NCBI GenBank assembly: GCA_009392215.1
Contig: VFGZ01000030.1
Coordinates: 24,038 to 88,037 of the forward strand
Length of the DNA: 64,000 bases
Direction: 5' to 3'
Origin: SAR202 cluster bacterium
Lineage (GTDB): Bacteria; Chloroflexota; Dehalococcoidia; Lucifugimonadales; Lucifugimonadaceae
Below, piece by piece: positions 37,290 through 46,218 of the stretch. The number at the start of each line of letters is the position of its first letter. The stretch's first letter is position 1. Both the position numbers and the translations under genes were made by a program. Under the pieces are notes generated by a model. It was not told the DNA's origin. It did not search any database and saw only the letters and a list, made by a program, of their open reading frames with translations.

Positions 37290-38327
37290 CTAACTAAGAA
37301 TCGTGTGTGCTTCCCGGAGCAGGGTTTCGGTAGTTTCCCAATTAATACATGCATCAGTGATTGATACACCGTACTGTAAATCTGCCGGGTTACCCAAGGA
37401 CTGATTGCCCTCATTTAGGTGACTTTCAAGCATTAGGCCAATAACACCGGTATTTCCGGCGGTGCGCTGTCGAATTACTTCTCGGAATACAATTGGTTGG
37501 CGCTTATGATCTTTATTACTATTGGCGTGTGAGCAGTCAATTACGACGTTGCGCCTCAGACCCGCAGTTTCAAGTAGGGATGTTGCTAGGTTAACTGAGG
37601 ATTCATCGTAATTTGGTCCGGTTGATCCCCCTCGCAAAATTAATTGCTGAGCCTGATTGCCTGTGGTGTTAACGACTGAAGCGCGGCCATCGAGGTCGAT
37701 CCCAAGAAACGCGTGTGGTGAACGTGCTGCTACCATTGCGTCCACGGCGATCTGGCAACTGCCGCCCGTGCCGTTTTTAAAGCCGATTGGCATTGACAGT
37801 CCGCTTGCCATTTGTCTATGGGTTTGACTTTCAGTTGTCCGTGCACCAATTGCTCCCCACGAAATCAGATCGGCCATATATTGTGGAGTAAACGGATCTA
37901 AGAACTCAGTTCCCGCCGGAAGGCCTATTGCACCGACTTGCAGTAAAAAATCCCTTGCTCGTTTGAGACCGGTTTGTATGTCAAATGTACCGTCCAGATT
38001 GGGGTCATTTATGAGCCCTTTCCAACCTACTGTTGTGCGAGGCTTTTCAAAGTAAACCCGCATTACAACTAGGATGGTGTCCTTGACTTCCTCGGCGAGA
38101 AGGTAAAGTTTTCTTGCGTATTCGATTCCAGCTTTTTCGTCATGTATAGAACAAGGACCAACGAGCATCATCATACGAGAGTCGGTTCCGTTTTCGATGT
38201 TTTCTATAGAGGTACGAGTTTCGGTAACGATTTTGGTGATTTCAGGAGTAATCGGTTGGGAATCTAGGAATGAGCGTGGTGGGCCGAGCGGTTTGAGATC
38301 GGTGATTCGTATATCTGATGTGGTCAT
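37290..38327 (-). CDS. aroF: 3-deoxy-7-phosphoheptulonate synthase, class I
   Basis: A DAHP synthase of the E. coli AroF/G/H class (345 residues), the first step of the shikimate pathway. VGPCSIHDEKAGIEYA, YFEKPRTTVGWKGLINDPNLDG, GTEFLDPFTPQYMADLISWGAIGARTTESQTH (cited in part) and IDCSHANSNKDH mark the PEP, erythrose-4-phosphate and metal sites. Which amino acid inhibits it cannot be read. The symbol aroF is used generically. It forms an aromatic gene group with aroH and trpA upstream. The 292 bases between aroH and this gene hold nothing I recognise. Confidence 0.94.
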   Translation of the reverse strand: MTTSDIRITDLKPLGPPRSFLDSQPITPEITKIVTETRTSIENIENGTDSRMMMLVGPCSIHDEKAGIEYARKLYLLAEEVKDTILVVMRVYFEKPRTTVGWKGLINDPNLDGTFDIQTGLKRARDFLLQVGAIGLPAGTEFLDPFTPQYMADLISWGAIGARTTESQTHRQMASGLSMPIGFKNGTGGSCQIAVDAMVAARSPHAFLGIDLDGRASVVNTTGNQAQQLILRGGSTGPNYDESSVNLATSLLETAGLRRNVVIDCSHANSNKDHKRQPIVFREVIRQRTAGNTGVIGLMLESHLNEGNQSLGNPADLQYGVSITDACINWETTETLLREAHTILS

Positions 38328-38619
38328 AATTTAGGTTGGATTCTGTATAAATGTTGATTACTTGAAAAATTGACGGGTTGTCTGCGTTGGGGTAGTGATC
38401 ACAGTTGGATAGTTTTGATTTAGTCGTTTTTTAAACTGGGATCGGGTAGAAATACGGTCAGTAATTTAGCTGCGATATGACTGCTCGTATGTATACAGGT
38501 TGCTTGTAAAACCACAATACGAGGCAATAACCCAAGATGGATTGGTCTGGATTAGAGCTGGTACCCGAATTCGGTGGGAGTTATGCAAGTATTTTGTCTT
38601 CAAGCTAGGTTTTCTCACT

Positions 38620-39000
38620 TTAGGTGTTTGGAGTTGAAAGATCGGGACGCAGTTTAGCAGCATCGTGAAGGTACACGTGCATTATCTCATTCTGTATTTT
38701 GTTTGTGTTCCAAAGAATAAGTATACGTATGCAACGCGTCAACGCCCCAGGGCGTGCCATCTCATGACTGCACATTAATGGTACGTCGTTCCACCCTAAT
38801 CGTTCTCGTGCTGCAACTGCAGGGAATTCAGCGATTAAATCAGGGCTGGTGCTAAATTGTACAGACGCGACGTCATCCTGCTTGATCTTGTTAGCTTGAA
38901 TAAGCTTGGATAATAACTCTTCAGTTGCATCCAGTACGTCTCTAGCTGATGTTCCTGTGGTTGTCGTTGCGCCTTTTATACCTCGGACCTTTGTTGCCAA
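38620..39000 (-). CDS. aroH: chorismate mutase, AroH class
   Basis: Mono-functional chorismate mutase of the Bacillus AroH type, converting chorismate to prephenate. KVRGIKGATTTTGTSARDVLDA, TSPDLIAEFPAVAARERLGW, PLMCSHEM and the late VYLHDAAKLRPDL match this trimeric family, including the active-site Arg and Glu-type residues. I choose TTG 39000, which gives a 126-residue protein of the usual length, with AGGAG four bases upstream. The ATG at 39057 would add an unconserved basic tail of 19 residues. It lies between trpA and the DAHP synthase gene on the same strand. Confidence 0.9.
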   Translation of the reverse strand: MATKVRGIKGATTTTGTSARDVLDATEELLSKLIQANKIKQDDVASVQFSTSPDLIAEFPAVAARERLGWNDVPLMCSHEMARPGALTRCIRILILWNTNKIQNEIMHVYLHDAAKLRPDLSTPNT

Positions 39001-39067
39001 TCTTCTCCTCAAAATGTTTTTGTATGGCTTGTCGGTAAGCGTACGGTAGCTTACCACTACAGGTAAC

Positions 39068-39886
39068 TTAATTTGCCACGCCTTGTCTAATCGTACCCGG
39101 AATTAATGATCGTATAAATTTTCCAGCCCGCTCTGGAGCATCAGATGAATTTCCGCAAGAGATCCTGTTTATCAATTCACTTCCCACGACCGCGCTGTCA
39201 GCATATTCAGCTACATTCGCTACGTGATCTGCCGTTGAGATACCGAATCCGATACCAATTGGTAAGTCGGTGAAACGACGTACATTTTTCGCTAGTATCT
39301 TTACTCGTTCTGACATAGATGACCTTGCGCCGGTAACCCCCAATACTGAGATGCAGTAGATGAAACCGCGTGCTCTTTTGCAAGCATGTTCGATAGCGCG
39401 TTCGGTAGAGGTTAGTGCCAGCAAAGGAATTAGTACCAAGCCTGTTCGATCCACCGCATCTTGTAGTGGATCTGCTTCAGCTGCAGGCAGATCTGCAGCT
39501 ATGATCCCATCAACACCAGCCACAAGCGCATTTGAACAAAATTTATCAAGACCCATAGACAGAATATTGTTGTAATAGCCCATGATCACAATAGGGATAT
39601 CAATTCCAGCTTCTCGAATTTCTTTTACTGTGTCCAAACAGGTTGATGGTGTGACACCGTTTTCAAGGGCCTGGTGACCGGACGCTTGAATAGTAGGCCC
39701 ATCTCCTAATGGATCACTGAATGGCATACCTAGCTCAATGACGTCAGCTCCGGCTTCTGCAATAGCTCGGACAATGTTTTTTGTTATACCTGGTTCAGGA
39801 AAATCAATTGTCACGTATGGTATCAACGCGATACGACCTTCTTTATTAGCTTTATCGATTGCTTGCCGGATTCTGTCTGTCGCCAT
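39068..39886 (-). CDS. trpA: tryptophan synthase alpha chain
   Basis: TrpA (272 residues from ATG 39886) splits indole-3-glycerol phosphate into indole and glyceraldehyde-3-phosphate. ALIPYVTIDFPEPG, VIELGMPFSDPLGDGPTIQ with the catalytic Glu, DGIIAADLPAAEADP with the catalytic Asp, and GFGISTADHVANV (phosphate loop) are intact. The longer TTG frame (39916) overlaps the CPBP protease gene and is not favoured. AAGGGA lies eight bases before the ATG. trpB, normally its partner next door, is not in this window. Confidence 0.96.
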   Translation of the reverse strand: MATDRIRQAIDKANKEGRIALIPYVTIDFPEPGITKNIVRAIAEAGADVIELGMPFSDPLGDGPTIQASGHQALENGVTPSTCLDTVKEIREAGIDIPIVIMGYYNNILSMGLDKFCSNALVAGVDGIIAADLPAAEADPLQDAVDRTGLVLIPLLALTSTERAIEHACKRARGFIYCISVLGVTGARSSMSERVKILAKNVRRFTDLPIGIGFGISTADHVANVAEYADSAVVGSELINRISCGNSSDAPERAGKFIRSLIPGTIRQGVAN

Positions 39887-39912
39887 ATATTCAATTCCCT
39901 TTATTGCAGTAA

Positions 39913-40824
39913 TCAAATTTCAGGTGCATATTTTGCCAGCATAATCGCTACTGAATTGTGTAATGCATGGGCAAAAACCGCAGGCCATAACGCCCCTGTT
40001 TTAAGGTACACCCACCCGAGGGCTAGTCCTAATATGAACGTAGGGATAATTGCACCTGGATCAAAGTGGAAAACACCAAACAATAAGGATGAGAACAAAA
40101 GAGATCCTATTACACCATATCGTTTTATCAATCCTGTAAGAACAAAGCCTCGAAAAAATATTTCTTCGGCGATTGGACCGAAAAGTCCTACTAATATCAG
40201 TGTTGCAAGGAGGTTGCCACCTGCTTGATCTATCACTTGTTGTGCGGTATCTGGAGGTAGCAGGAAATCAAGCTTCAGCCAACTTATTGCTGCGATCCAA
40301 AACATCAAAACAGTTAGAGCTATTAGCCACATACCAACCGCAAAAAAATATGGTTTCAACCCGTGGGTTTTTACCAAGCCAAGAGTGTTGAGTCGTTCAC
40401 GGTGCAGGACAGTTGAGAAACTTAGTGCAGTAATGGCGAAAGTCCCTGACATGATGGCTGCCGTAATTATTGGCAACGGCAAACCCATGACTGCAGCAAC
40501 TTTATTTCCTACATCTACGGCAAGTAAATAGCTGATCCATATGATCACGATCCCACATAGAAGCGCCAAAGTTATTGGCCATAATGGGGACCGCGTCAGT
40601 CGTAGGAGAATCAGCGCTATAGCAGCTGATAAAAGGCCTATGTAATATCCGGTCGGCGAAGTTACGGATGTCTCGAATCCTGCATAGGATCCTAGAACGC
40701 TGCCTAAGCTGAGGATCGAAATTGAAACCAATAATGTAATTGTTGATGCAACAATTACATTGAATGGCCCCCACTTCACTTGTGGGATAAAAAATTCGTC
40801 TCGTGGTTTATCTGATGCCATCAA
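39913..40824 (-). CDS. CPBP-family intramembrane metalloprotease
   Basis: A 303-residue membrane protein with about eight hydrophobic segments. The CPBP (Abi/CAAX) motifs are in the C-terminal third: AEEIFFRGFV (EExxxR), GVFHFDPGA (FxxxH) and VFAHALHNSVA (HxxxN-like). These residues form the metal site for cleavage within the membrane. Family roles include protein maturation and self-immunity, but the substrate here is unknown. It starts at ATG 40824 and precedes trpA closely, which may be simple co-transcription. Confidence 0.87.
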   Translation of the reverse strand: MMASDKPRDEFFIPQVKWGPFNVIVASTITLLVSISILSLGSVLGSYAGFETSVTSPTGYYIGLLSAAIALILLRLTRSPLWPITLALLCGIVIIWISYLLAVDVGNKVAAVMGLPLPIITAAIMSGTFAITALSFSTVLHRERLNTLGLVKTHGLKPYFFAVGMWLIALTVLMFWIAAISWLKLDFLLPPDTAQQVIDQAGGNLLATLILVGLFGPIAEEIFFRGFVLTGLIKRYGVIGSLLFSSLLFGVFHFDPGAIIPTFILGLALGWVYLKTGALWPAVFAHALHNSVAIMLAKYAPEI

Positions 40825-40854
40825 AGGTAGGAATGCATTTCTTGATTTAGATAC

Positions 40855-41517
40855 TTACTGCAACCACGTCACGTTTCCGAATAGTTTTGGATTTAGTGGT
40901 TTTGAGGAAAATCGATCATATTCTTTTTTTGAGTTACCAACAGTGATGAATTCCCCATGACCCGGTAATATCATGGTTGATTCTTCTAGGGTGAATATAT
41001 GCGTTTTAATTGAGTCAATCATTTGCATTAATCGTTCGTGCGAGGTCGATTTTCCTGGCCCACCGGGGAATAAAGTATCGCCACTGAAAATATGGGCATG
41101 TTCATTGTTATTATTCGGCCGGACAATAAAGCAAGTTGAACCCTGGGTGTGTCCAGGTGTAGCGACAGCCTGAATAATAATATTCCCAATTTCTAGTCGG
41201 GGGTTTGTAGCAAAATTGATCGAGGTTTGGGCTGAAGTTGGTAGTGATTCCTTATCTGCAATCCCTATACCTACTGGCACTTTGAAATGTGTTGAGACAT
41301 TCATGAATCCCTCAACGTGATCACGATGACCATGGGTTATTAAGATTGCGGTCACTTCGGTGTTTTTTGCTGCCCTTATCAGTGCTGTTGGGTTGGCGGG
41401 CGTATCAATGATTACAGACTTATTGGTCTGCTTACATGTGATCAAGAAGGCATTGTTTGCGAATCCAGAGATGAATCTCTGAATTGACCAGTGCTTACCG
41501 TTGAAGATTGTGTTCAT
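40855..41517 (-). CDS. metallo-beta-lactamase-fold hydrolase (glyoxalase II-like)
   Basis: A 220-residue MBL-fold hydrolase. The metal motif THGHRDHVEG (HxHxDH), a second His in TPGHTQGS, the bridging Asp in FSGDTLFPGG and the last His in LPGHGEF are all present. The small size and spacing match the glyoxalase II-like group that hydrolyses thioesters or other small esters. The exact substrate is open. It lies between ftsH and the CPBP protease gene on the same strand, separated from ftsH by a long hairpin. Confidence 0.88.
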   Translation of the reverse strand: MNTIFNGKHWSIQRFISGFANNAFLITCKQTNKSVIIDTPANPTALIRAAKNTEVTAILITHGHRDHVEGFMNVSTHFKVPVGIGIADKESLPTSAQTSINFATNPRLEIGNIIIQAVATPGHTQGSTCFIVRPNNNNEHAHIFSGDTLFPGGPGKSTSHERLMQMIDSIKTHIFTLEESTMILPGHGEFITVGNSKKEYDRFSSKPLNPKLFGNVTWLQ

Positions 41518-41544
41518 TATTTTTTTGGAATTAGTATTTGCGTT

Positions 41545-41595
41545 AAGGCTTTAAGAAGAAACGGCGCATCTAGCGCCGTTTCTTCTTAAAGCCTT
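41545..41595 (-). terminator. 23-bp perfect stem-loop after ftsH
   Basis: Arms 41545-41567 and 41573-41595 are exact reverse complements around a 5-base loop (ATCTA), ending in a GCGCC core. The stem begins 18 bases past the ftsH stop and ends 28 bases before the next start region. On the plus strand it is followed by TTTTT; on the ftsH strand there is no T-run. It is likely a transcript end or an mRNA 3'-protecting stem. Confidence 0.6.
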
Positions 41596-41612
41596 TTTGA
41601 TTCCCATCACCC

Positions 41613-43547
41613 CTACGTGACTTGAGGTTCTGGATCTGCGCCATCCGATAATTCGTTTTCAGATTCATTGGTTGGCATTGGTGGATCATCGGAAGAACTT
41701 GGTGTGTCGGTGACCATCGGGCTAGCTAGCAAGGGGTCTTTGCCATCAATAATCGCTACGAACTGATCGGAATCTATTGTTTCGTGCTCCAATAAGAAAC
41801 TGGCAATTGCTTCGAGTTCTTTATCGTGTTTCTTCAGTAGTTTGTTGGCCGCTTCTTCACCCTGCAATAATATGCGATTGATTTCATCGTCGATGATACT
41901 TTCAGTTTTCAGTGAATAATCCCGTTCTTCTGACATCTCTCGTCCAAGGAAAACTGTTCCTCCGTGTCTCTTACCAAAAGATCGATTAGACAGCTTTTCG
42001 CTCATACCTAGACGCATTACCATTTCACGCGCAATACCAGTAGCTTGTTCAAAGTCATTAGAGGCACCAGTCGTGACGTCTCCAACTTTCATAACCTCTG
42101 CAGCTCTTCCACCCATAGCTGCAGCGATTTGAGCTTCAAGTTGCTCTTGAGACGCGTAAGATTTATCTTCCTGCTGCCATCTGGTAAATCCACCAGCCTG
42201 ACCTCTCGCTATTATCGATATCTTACCGATAGGTGATCCGCCCGGCATCAGGTGGGCTACAAGAGCGTGTCCAGATTCATGGTATGCCGTAATCATTCGA
42301 TCTTTCTCACTTATGACCTTACTTTTACGTGCTGGGCCCATTGATACACGATCAATTGATTCAGTGAGATTTTCGAAACTTATAGATCCCTGATTGTTTC
42401 GCGCTGCCATCAGTGCTGCTTCATTGATTAGGTTTGCGAGATCGGCGCCTGAGAAACCCGGAGTTTGCTTAGCAATTTCAGCTAGATCGATGTTTTTTTC
42501 GATCGGCTTGCCCTTGGCGTGTACATCTAGGATCGCTGTGCGCCCGCGGATGTCCGGACTATCTAGTATGACGCGTCGATCAAACCGACCCGGTCGAAGC
42601 AGGGCAGGATCAAGTATGTCAGGGCGGTTAGTAGCTGCAATCACGATTACATTTGTTGCAGAATCGAAGCCGTCCATTTCAACTAGGATTTGGTTTAAGG
42701 TCTGTTCGCGTTCATCGTGACCGCCGCCGAGGCCTGCACCACGATGTCTTCCGACAGCATCTATTTCATCAACGAAGATTATGCATGGAGCGTGACGTTT
42801 AGCTTGCTCAAATAGGTCACGTACCCTAGAGGCCCCCACGCCAACGAACATTTCAACGAATTCAGAACCCGAAATAGAGAAGAAGGGAACCCCTGCTTCA
42901 CCTGCAACTGCTCGTGCCAACAAAGTCTTACCGGTACCTGGAGGTCCGACTAACAAAACGCCTGAGGGGATTTTTGCGCCCAATGCCTGGAAACGCTCAG
43001 GATATTTTAGAAACTCAACAACTTCTTCCAGTTCTTCTTTAGCTTCGGGTACTCCTGCTACGTCGAAAAATGTGACGGTTGCCTTCGTGCCGACAAACAT
43101 ACGAGCTTTGCTACGCCCGAATCCCATTTGCTGGTTACTATTACCCTGAGCTTGTCGCATCATGAATAATAGAATTCCGCCGAACAGTATGAGTGGAAGG
43201 AATCCGATCAAAATCCCGAACAGGTTGGAAAAACCACTAGAGCCTTTTACTCTGACTGAATATTTTGAGTTGTCCACACCTGCGCTGCTAAGGAGATCTG
43301 CAACGCTTGATCCCTCTTCCTTACGAGATGTGAATACGCTAACGCCATCTGTTATGGTCAGAGAATCACCTTGAACTTCGATTTCAAGTTTGGACGAGCC
43401 ACTTTTATTTTTTGCTAACTCGACGACTTCGTTGATACCGATTTCTTGGGAGTCATCTAGTTGGTTGGAAAACATGAAGAAAATGGTGATCGCTGCAACG
43501 ATGATAACCAAATACAACAAACTGTTTCGTATCCAGCGGTTGTTCAT
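41613..43547 (-). CDS. ftsH: ATP-dependent zinc metalloprotease FtsH
   Basis: Membrane-anchored AAA protease of 644 residues. Two N-terminal hydrophobic helices (about 8-25 and 110-128) flank a small external domain. The AAA module has Walker A GPPGTGKT, Walker [10 protein letters not shown], the pore [11 protein letters not shown] and the SRH arginines in [20 protein letters not shown] (cited in part). The protease zinc motif is HESGHALV, with the later Asp/Glu ligand in the [12 protein letters not shown] segment. It degrades membrane and short-lived proteins. The C-terminal 40 residues are acidic and Pro/Ser-rich. It is divergent from infC. Confidence 0.97.
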   Translation of the reverse strand: MNNRWIRNSLLYLVIIVAAITIFFMFSNQLDDSQEIGINEVVELAKNKSGSSKLEIEVQGDSLTITDGVSVFTSRKEEGSSVADLLSSAGVDNSKYSVRVKGSSGFSNLFGILIGFLPLILFGGILLFMMRQAQGNSNQQMGFGRSKARMFVGTKATVTFFDVAGVPEAKEELEEVVEFLKYPERFQALGAKIPSGVLLVGPPGTGKTLLARAVAGEAGVPFFSISGSEFVEMFVGVGASRVRDLFEQAKRHAPCIIFVDEIDAVGRHRGAGLGGGHDEREQTLNQILVEMDGFDSATNVIVIAATNRPDILDPALLRPGRFDRRVILDSPDIRGRTAILDVHAKGKPIEKNIDLAEIAKQTPGFSGADLANLINEAALMAARNNQGSISFENLTESIDRVSMGPARKSKVISEKDRMITAYHESGHALVAHLMPGGSPIGKISIIARGQAGGFTRWQQEDKSYASQEQLEAQIAAAMGGRAAEVMKVGDVTTGASNDFEQATGIAREMVMRLGMSEKLSNRSFGKRHGGTVFLGREMSEERDYSLKTESIIDDEINRILLQGEEAANKLLKKHDKELEAIASFLLEHETIDSDQFVAIIDGKDPLLASPMVTDTPSSSDDPPMPTNESENELSDGADPEPQVT

Positions 43548-43880
43548 TTACCTTGTCTGTCCAATTACTACTGATAAAACGGGGTTGCTAAATTTCATTT
43601 TGTTAGTTTGATGTGAATTGTCAAAGTGAGAAAATGCGGAGACAAATTACGTTGTCGACCTCATCCAATTCTAACATTAAGACTGGGTTTTGACGGATGA
43701 AGTAACTAGTTATGATCAGGCGGTATCGTGTAGAGAATCGTATTGGCTTCTAATTGAGTATCCATGGCTTGATTGATATATTGGAAGGTGCACCAGTGCG
43801 ACACAGATAATAACCGTGCTCAAATTTTTCGAGTGCAGTTCAACGGCTTGACCGTTAAGCGTGTCTTACGGAGAGTGAAC
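43548..43880 (+). promoter_or_regulatory. ftsH-infC divergent region with infC leader
   Basis: About 333 non-coding bases if infC starts at 43881. A candidate infC promoter is TTGACG (43690-43695) with TATGAT (43711-43716); the 15-base spacer is short. The resulting leader of roughly 150 bases contains a small hairpin AACGG/CCGTT (43842-43856) just before the ribosome site GGAG (43870-43873). Leaders here often bind L20 or respond to IF3, but that is not proven for this one. Confidence 0.4.
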
Positions 43881-44477
43881 ATAGCAAAAGAATTTAGGGT
43901 AAATCGCCGTATTCGGGCTGATGAAGTCCGTGTGATTCGTGGCGAGGATTCGACTGAGTCAGTTGTGATGTCAATACGCGATGCTATTGATATGGCAGAG
44001 GGAGAGGGTCTAGATCTTGTAGAGGTTGGACCTAATCAAAGCCCGCCGGTTTGCCGGGTTCTCGATTATGGTCGTTTCAAATACATACAAGGAAAGAAAC
44101 AGCGAGAGGCTCGTAAGGTTTCTCGAAGTGCCAGTAAGCAAAAGGAAGTACGACTCAGTCCTGTGATGTCGGATAACGATATCGAAACGAAAATTAAGGT
44201 GACGAAAAACCTACTCTCTGAAGGAGCAAAAGTCAGGGTTTTCGTCCGATTCAGAGGGAGGCAGCGTGCGCACCCCGAAATAGCTATGAAGGTTTTAAGG
44301 AAAGTGGCGGAAGGGGTCGCTACGGTTGCAAAACTTGAGAAACCACCAGGTATGGAAGGTCGAGTGCTAAGCATATTGCTCGCTCCATCATCTACGCAAA
44401 GCCAGCAAAGAGAACGAAAAAAGCAGGAAAAAGCAGAATTGGTTTCGAGTACGGTAAGCAGTGCTACTGATGATTAG
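43881..44477 (+). CDS. infC: translation initiation factor IF-3, probable AUA start
   Basis: IF3 of about 198 residues. The N-domain begins AKEFRVNRRIRADEVRVI and contains LDLVEVGPNQSPPVCRVLDYG (cited in part). The linker is Lys/Arg-rich, and the C-domain has VKVRVFVRFRGRQ-like KVRVFVRFRGR and the closing VLSILLAP. IF3 keeps 30S subunits free and checks the start codon. The favoured start is ATA 43881, with GGAG seven bases upstream. The in-frame GTG at 43875 is only one base from that site, and the long frame from 43773 is unconserved. Rare start codons in infC are the known basis of IF3 autocontrol. It heads infC-rpmI-rplT. Confidence 0.93.
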   Translation: MAKEFRVNRRIRADEVRVIRGEDSTESVVMSIRDAIDMAEGEGLDLVEVGPNQSPPVCRVLDYGRFKYIQGKKQREARKVSRSASKQKEVRLSPVMSDNDIETKIKVTKNLLSEGAKVRVFVRFRGRQRAHPEIAMKVLRKVAEGVATVAKLEKPPGMEGRVLSILLAPSSTQSQQRERKKQEKAELVSSTVSSATDD

Positions 44478-44555
44478 CGCACAATGAACGCGGAAAAACC
44501 TTTGAATAAATGAGCAGTTCGTAAGTTTAAAGTTTAGGATGGGAAATACCTCAAA

Positions 44556-44759
44556 ATGCCGAAGATGAAAACCCATAAAGGTGCGAAGAAAAGGTTCCAC
44601 ATCAGTGGAACCGGCAGGGTTTTACGAACAAAGGGTCCTAAGAGCCACTTTCGACGCCGTAAGGCTGCGAGAGTCAAACGCCTTTTTGGTGGAAAGGTTG
44701 CTCTTGATTCAAAGACGTTTTCTAAGACGATTAAGCAGGCTATAAGTGCACTGCGTTAG
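44556..44759 (+). CDS. rpmI: 50S ribosomal protein L35
   Basis: Small basic ribosomal protein of 67 residues. The start MPKMKTHKGAKKRF and the internal SHFRRRKAARVKRL match L35. It begins at ATG 44556, about 80 bases after infC and ahead of rplT, the universal gene order. The long gap upstream may contain regulatory structure, but I do not see a clear one. Confidence 0.97.
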   Translation: MPKMKTHKGAKKRFHISGTGRVLRTKGPKSHFRRRKAARVKRLFGGKVALDSKTFSKTIKQAISALR

Positions 44760-44836
44760 TAGCAATTTTTCAGATATTTGTATTCAGTACGAACTTGAGT
44801 CACGGTTCTTAGTTCGTTTCACGGAGGAGAGGTTAG

Positions 44837-45190
44837 TTGGCTAGGGTAAAGGGTGGAACTACTACACGAAGGCGGCATAAAGCCGTATTGAAGGCCACAC
44901 GTGGGCATAGGGCTGCACGTAGTCGAAGATATCGTGTTGCTCGTGAATCTTTAACTCACGCACAAGCATATTCGACTGCCCATCGGCGACTGAAAAAACG
45001 TACCAATCGATCACTTCAAATAATCAGGATTAACGCCGCAGCTCGAGCAAATGGAATCAACTATGCTAGTTTGATTCATGGGATGGCTCTTGCGGGAATA
45101 GAGCTAGATCGTAAGTCTCTTGCTGAATTGGCGATTCGAGAGCCTGAAGGATTTACGGAGATCGTCAAGGCCGCCCAATCCGCCCTGTAA
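44837..45190 (+). CDS. rplT: 50S ribosomal protein L20
   Basis: L20 of 117 residues, an early 23S rRNA-binding assembly protein. MARVKGGTTTRRRHKAVLKATRG (cited in part), RVARESLTHAQAYSTAHRR and LQIIRINAAARANGINY are typical. The start is TTG 44837 with a strong GGAGGAG ribosome site seven bases upstream. It ends the infC-rpmI-rplT operon and is convergent with an alpha/beta hydrolase gene 42 bases downstream. A weak stem GTACC/GGTAC lies in that gap. Confidence 0.97.
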   Translation: MARVKGGTTTRRRHKAVLKATRGHRAARSRRYRVARESLTHAQAYSTAHRRLKKRTNRSLQIIRINAAARANGINYASLIHGMALAGIELDRKSLAELAIREPEGFTEIVKAAQSAL

Positions 45191-45232
45191 ATTAAGTCTC
45201 ACGGCTTTTTTGTACCAAAGGTACCCAGGAAC

Positions 45233-46177
45233 CTATTGGTTCAAATGGGTATTGAAGAAATTTATCACGTTTCGAAGGTACGTTTCGGGCTGGGTTCTGA
45301 AGGCTTCCATATGTCCTGCGCCCGGGACAATCCAGACTGTTTCTTTGCCGTTATCAATCTCATCGAAGCTGGCTCCGATTGCTCTACCAAGTCGTCGGGC
45401 GTGGTCTGCAGAAATTAAAAGGTCATCTTCCCCATGAATGATTAGAGCAGGTGTATCAGATCGCGCTATAGATCTTGCAGGAGAGATATCGGAAATATCA
45501 ATACCGTACATAGTTTTTGCCATGAATTTCATTCCTGGAAAACACAATGTAAGGGGGCGTTTAATTCCTTTCAAGGCGTTTTTGAACATTAGTGAATAAT
45601 CGGCGAAAGCGCTGTCGGATACCACGGCCGCAAAATTATTTGGATTTGAAGCTGCCATCAGAGCGACGGCCCCACCCAATGAGAAACCCAAAACCCCGAT
45701 TCGGTTTCGATCGGATCCTCGGCTGACAAGATAATCGGATGCGCCCTGAAGATCTAACCTCTCATAGTATCCAGATGATGCTCTGGTCGATGGAGAATCT
45801 CCTCTGGCACCCATATCGAACATTAACACCCCAAATTTGTGTTCTACCAGGCCATGGGCGATATCAAGCATGCCGATTTTTTGATCGCCACGGCTTGCGT
45901 CGTTTCCTTGTAGCATCACGATCCATGGGTGATTTTTTATTTGTGTGCCTTGAGAATTCGAATCCGGCCTGGGTGGTATCATCCAGCCCGAAAGTTTCGA
46001 TTCACCGCCACGACTGGTGAACGTTACATTTTGGTAGAAAAGGCCTACCGAATCCGGGGTGTTTTCTGGTCTATAACGCGGCGTTCGAGTCAGTCCAGAT
46101 GCCATTGCTGAAGAAACGCCCGCATAACTTCCGGCAATTACAGCGATAAGAGTGAAAGTTGTTTTCAGTAGTCCCAT
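45233..46177 (-). CDS. membrane-anchored or exported alpha/beta hydrolase
   Basis: A 314-residue alpha/beta hydrolase with a hydrophobic N-terminus (about residues 6-26), so it is exported or anchored. It resembles the dienelactone hydrolase/S15-like group: WMIPPRPDSN, VMLQGNDASRGD, FDMGARGDSP, the nucleophile elbow VLGFSLGGAVALMA, the acid strand IIHGEDDLLIS and the catalytic His in GAGHMEAF. Esterase or acyl-peptidase activity at the cell surface is plausible, with no specific substrate. It is convergent with rplT and downstream of ctaB. Confidence 0.82.
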   Translation of the reverse strand: MGLLKTTFTLIAVIAGSYAGVSSAMASGLTRTPRYRPENTPDSVGLFYQNVTFTSRGGESKLSGWMIPPRPDSNSQGTQIKNHPWIVMLQGNDASRGDQKIGMLDIAHGLVEHKFGVLMFDMGARGDSPSTRASSGYYERLDLQGASDYLVSRGSDRNRIGVLGFSLGGAVALMAASNPNNFAAVVSDSAFADYSLMFKNALKGIKRPLTLCFPGMKFMAKTMYGIDISDISPARSIARSDTPALIIHGEDDLLISADHARRLGRAIGASFDEIDNGKETVWIVPGAGHMEAFRTQPETYLRNVINFFNTHLNQ

Positions 46178-46218
46178 GGCTAGATTCTAACTTGGCAGCA
46201 CTACATGGGTGAAGAATC

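Noticed and set aside
38553..38580. T-box-like GGTACC in the gap before the DAHP synthase gene
   Set aside because: The conserved T-box core is not present on the gene strand, and no specifier stem could be found.
38466..38663. Small minus-strand frame after aroH
   Set aside because: It has no ribosome site or recognisable domain and overlaps the aroH end.
45196..45225. Rho-independent terminator after rplT
   Set aside because: The GTACC/GGTAC stem is only 5 bp with the T-run before it rather than after it.
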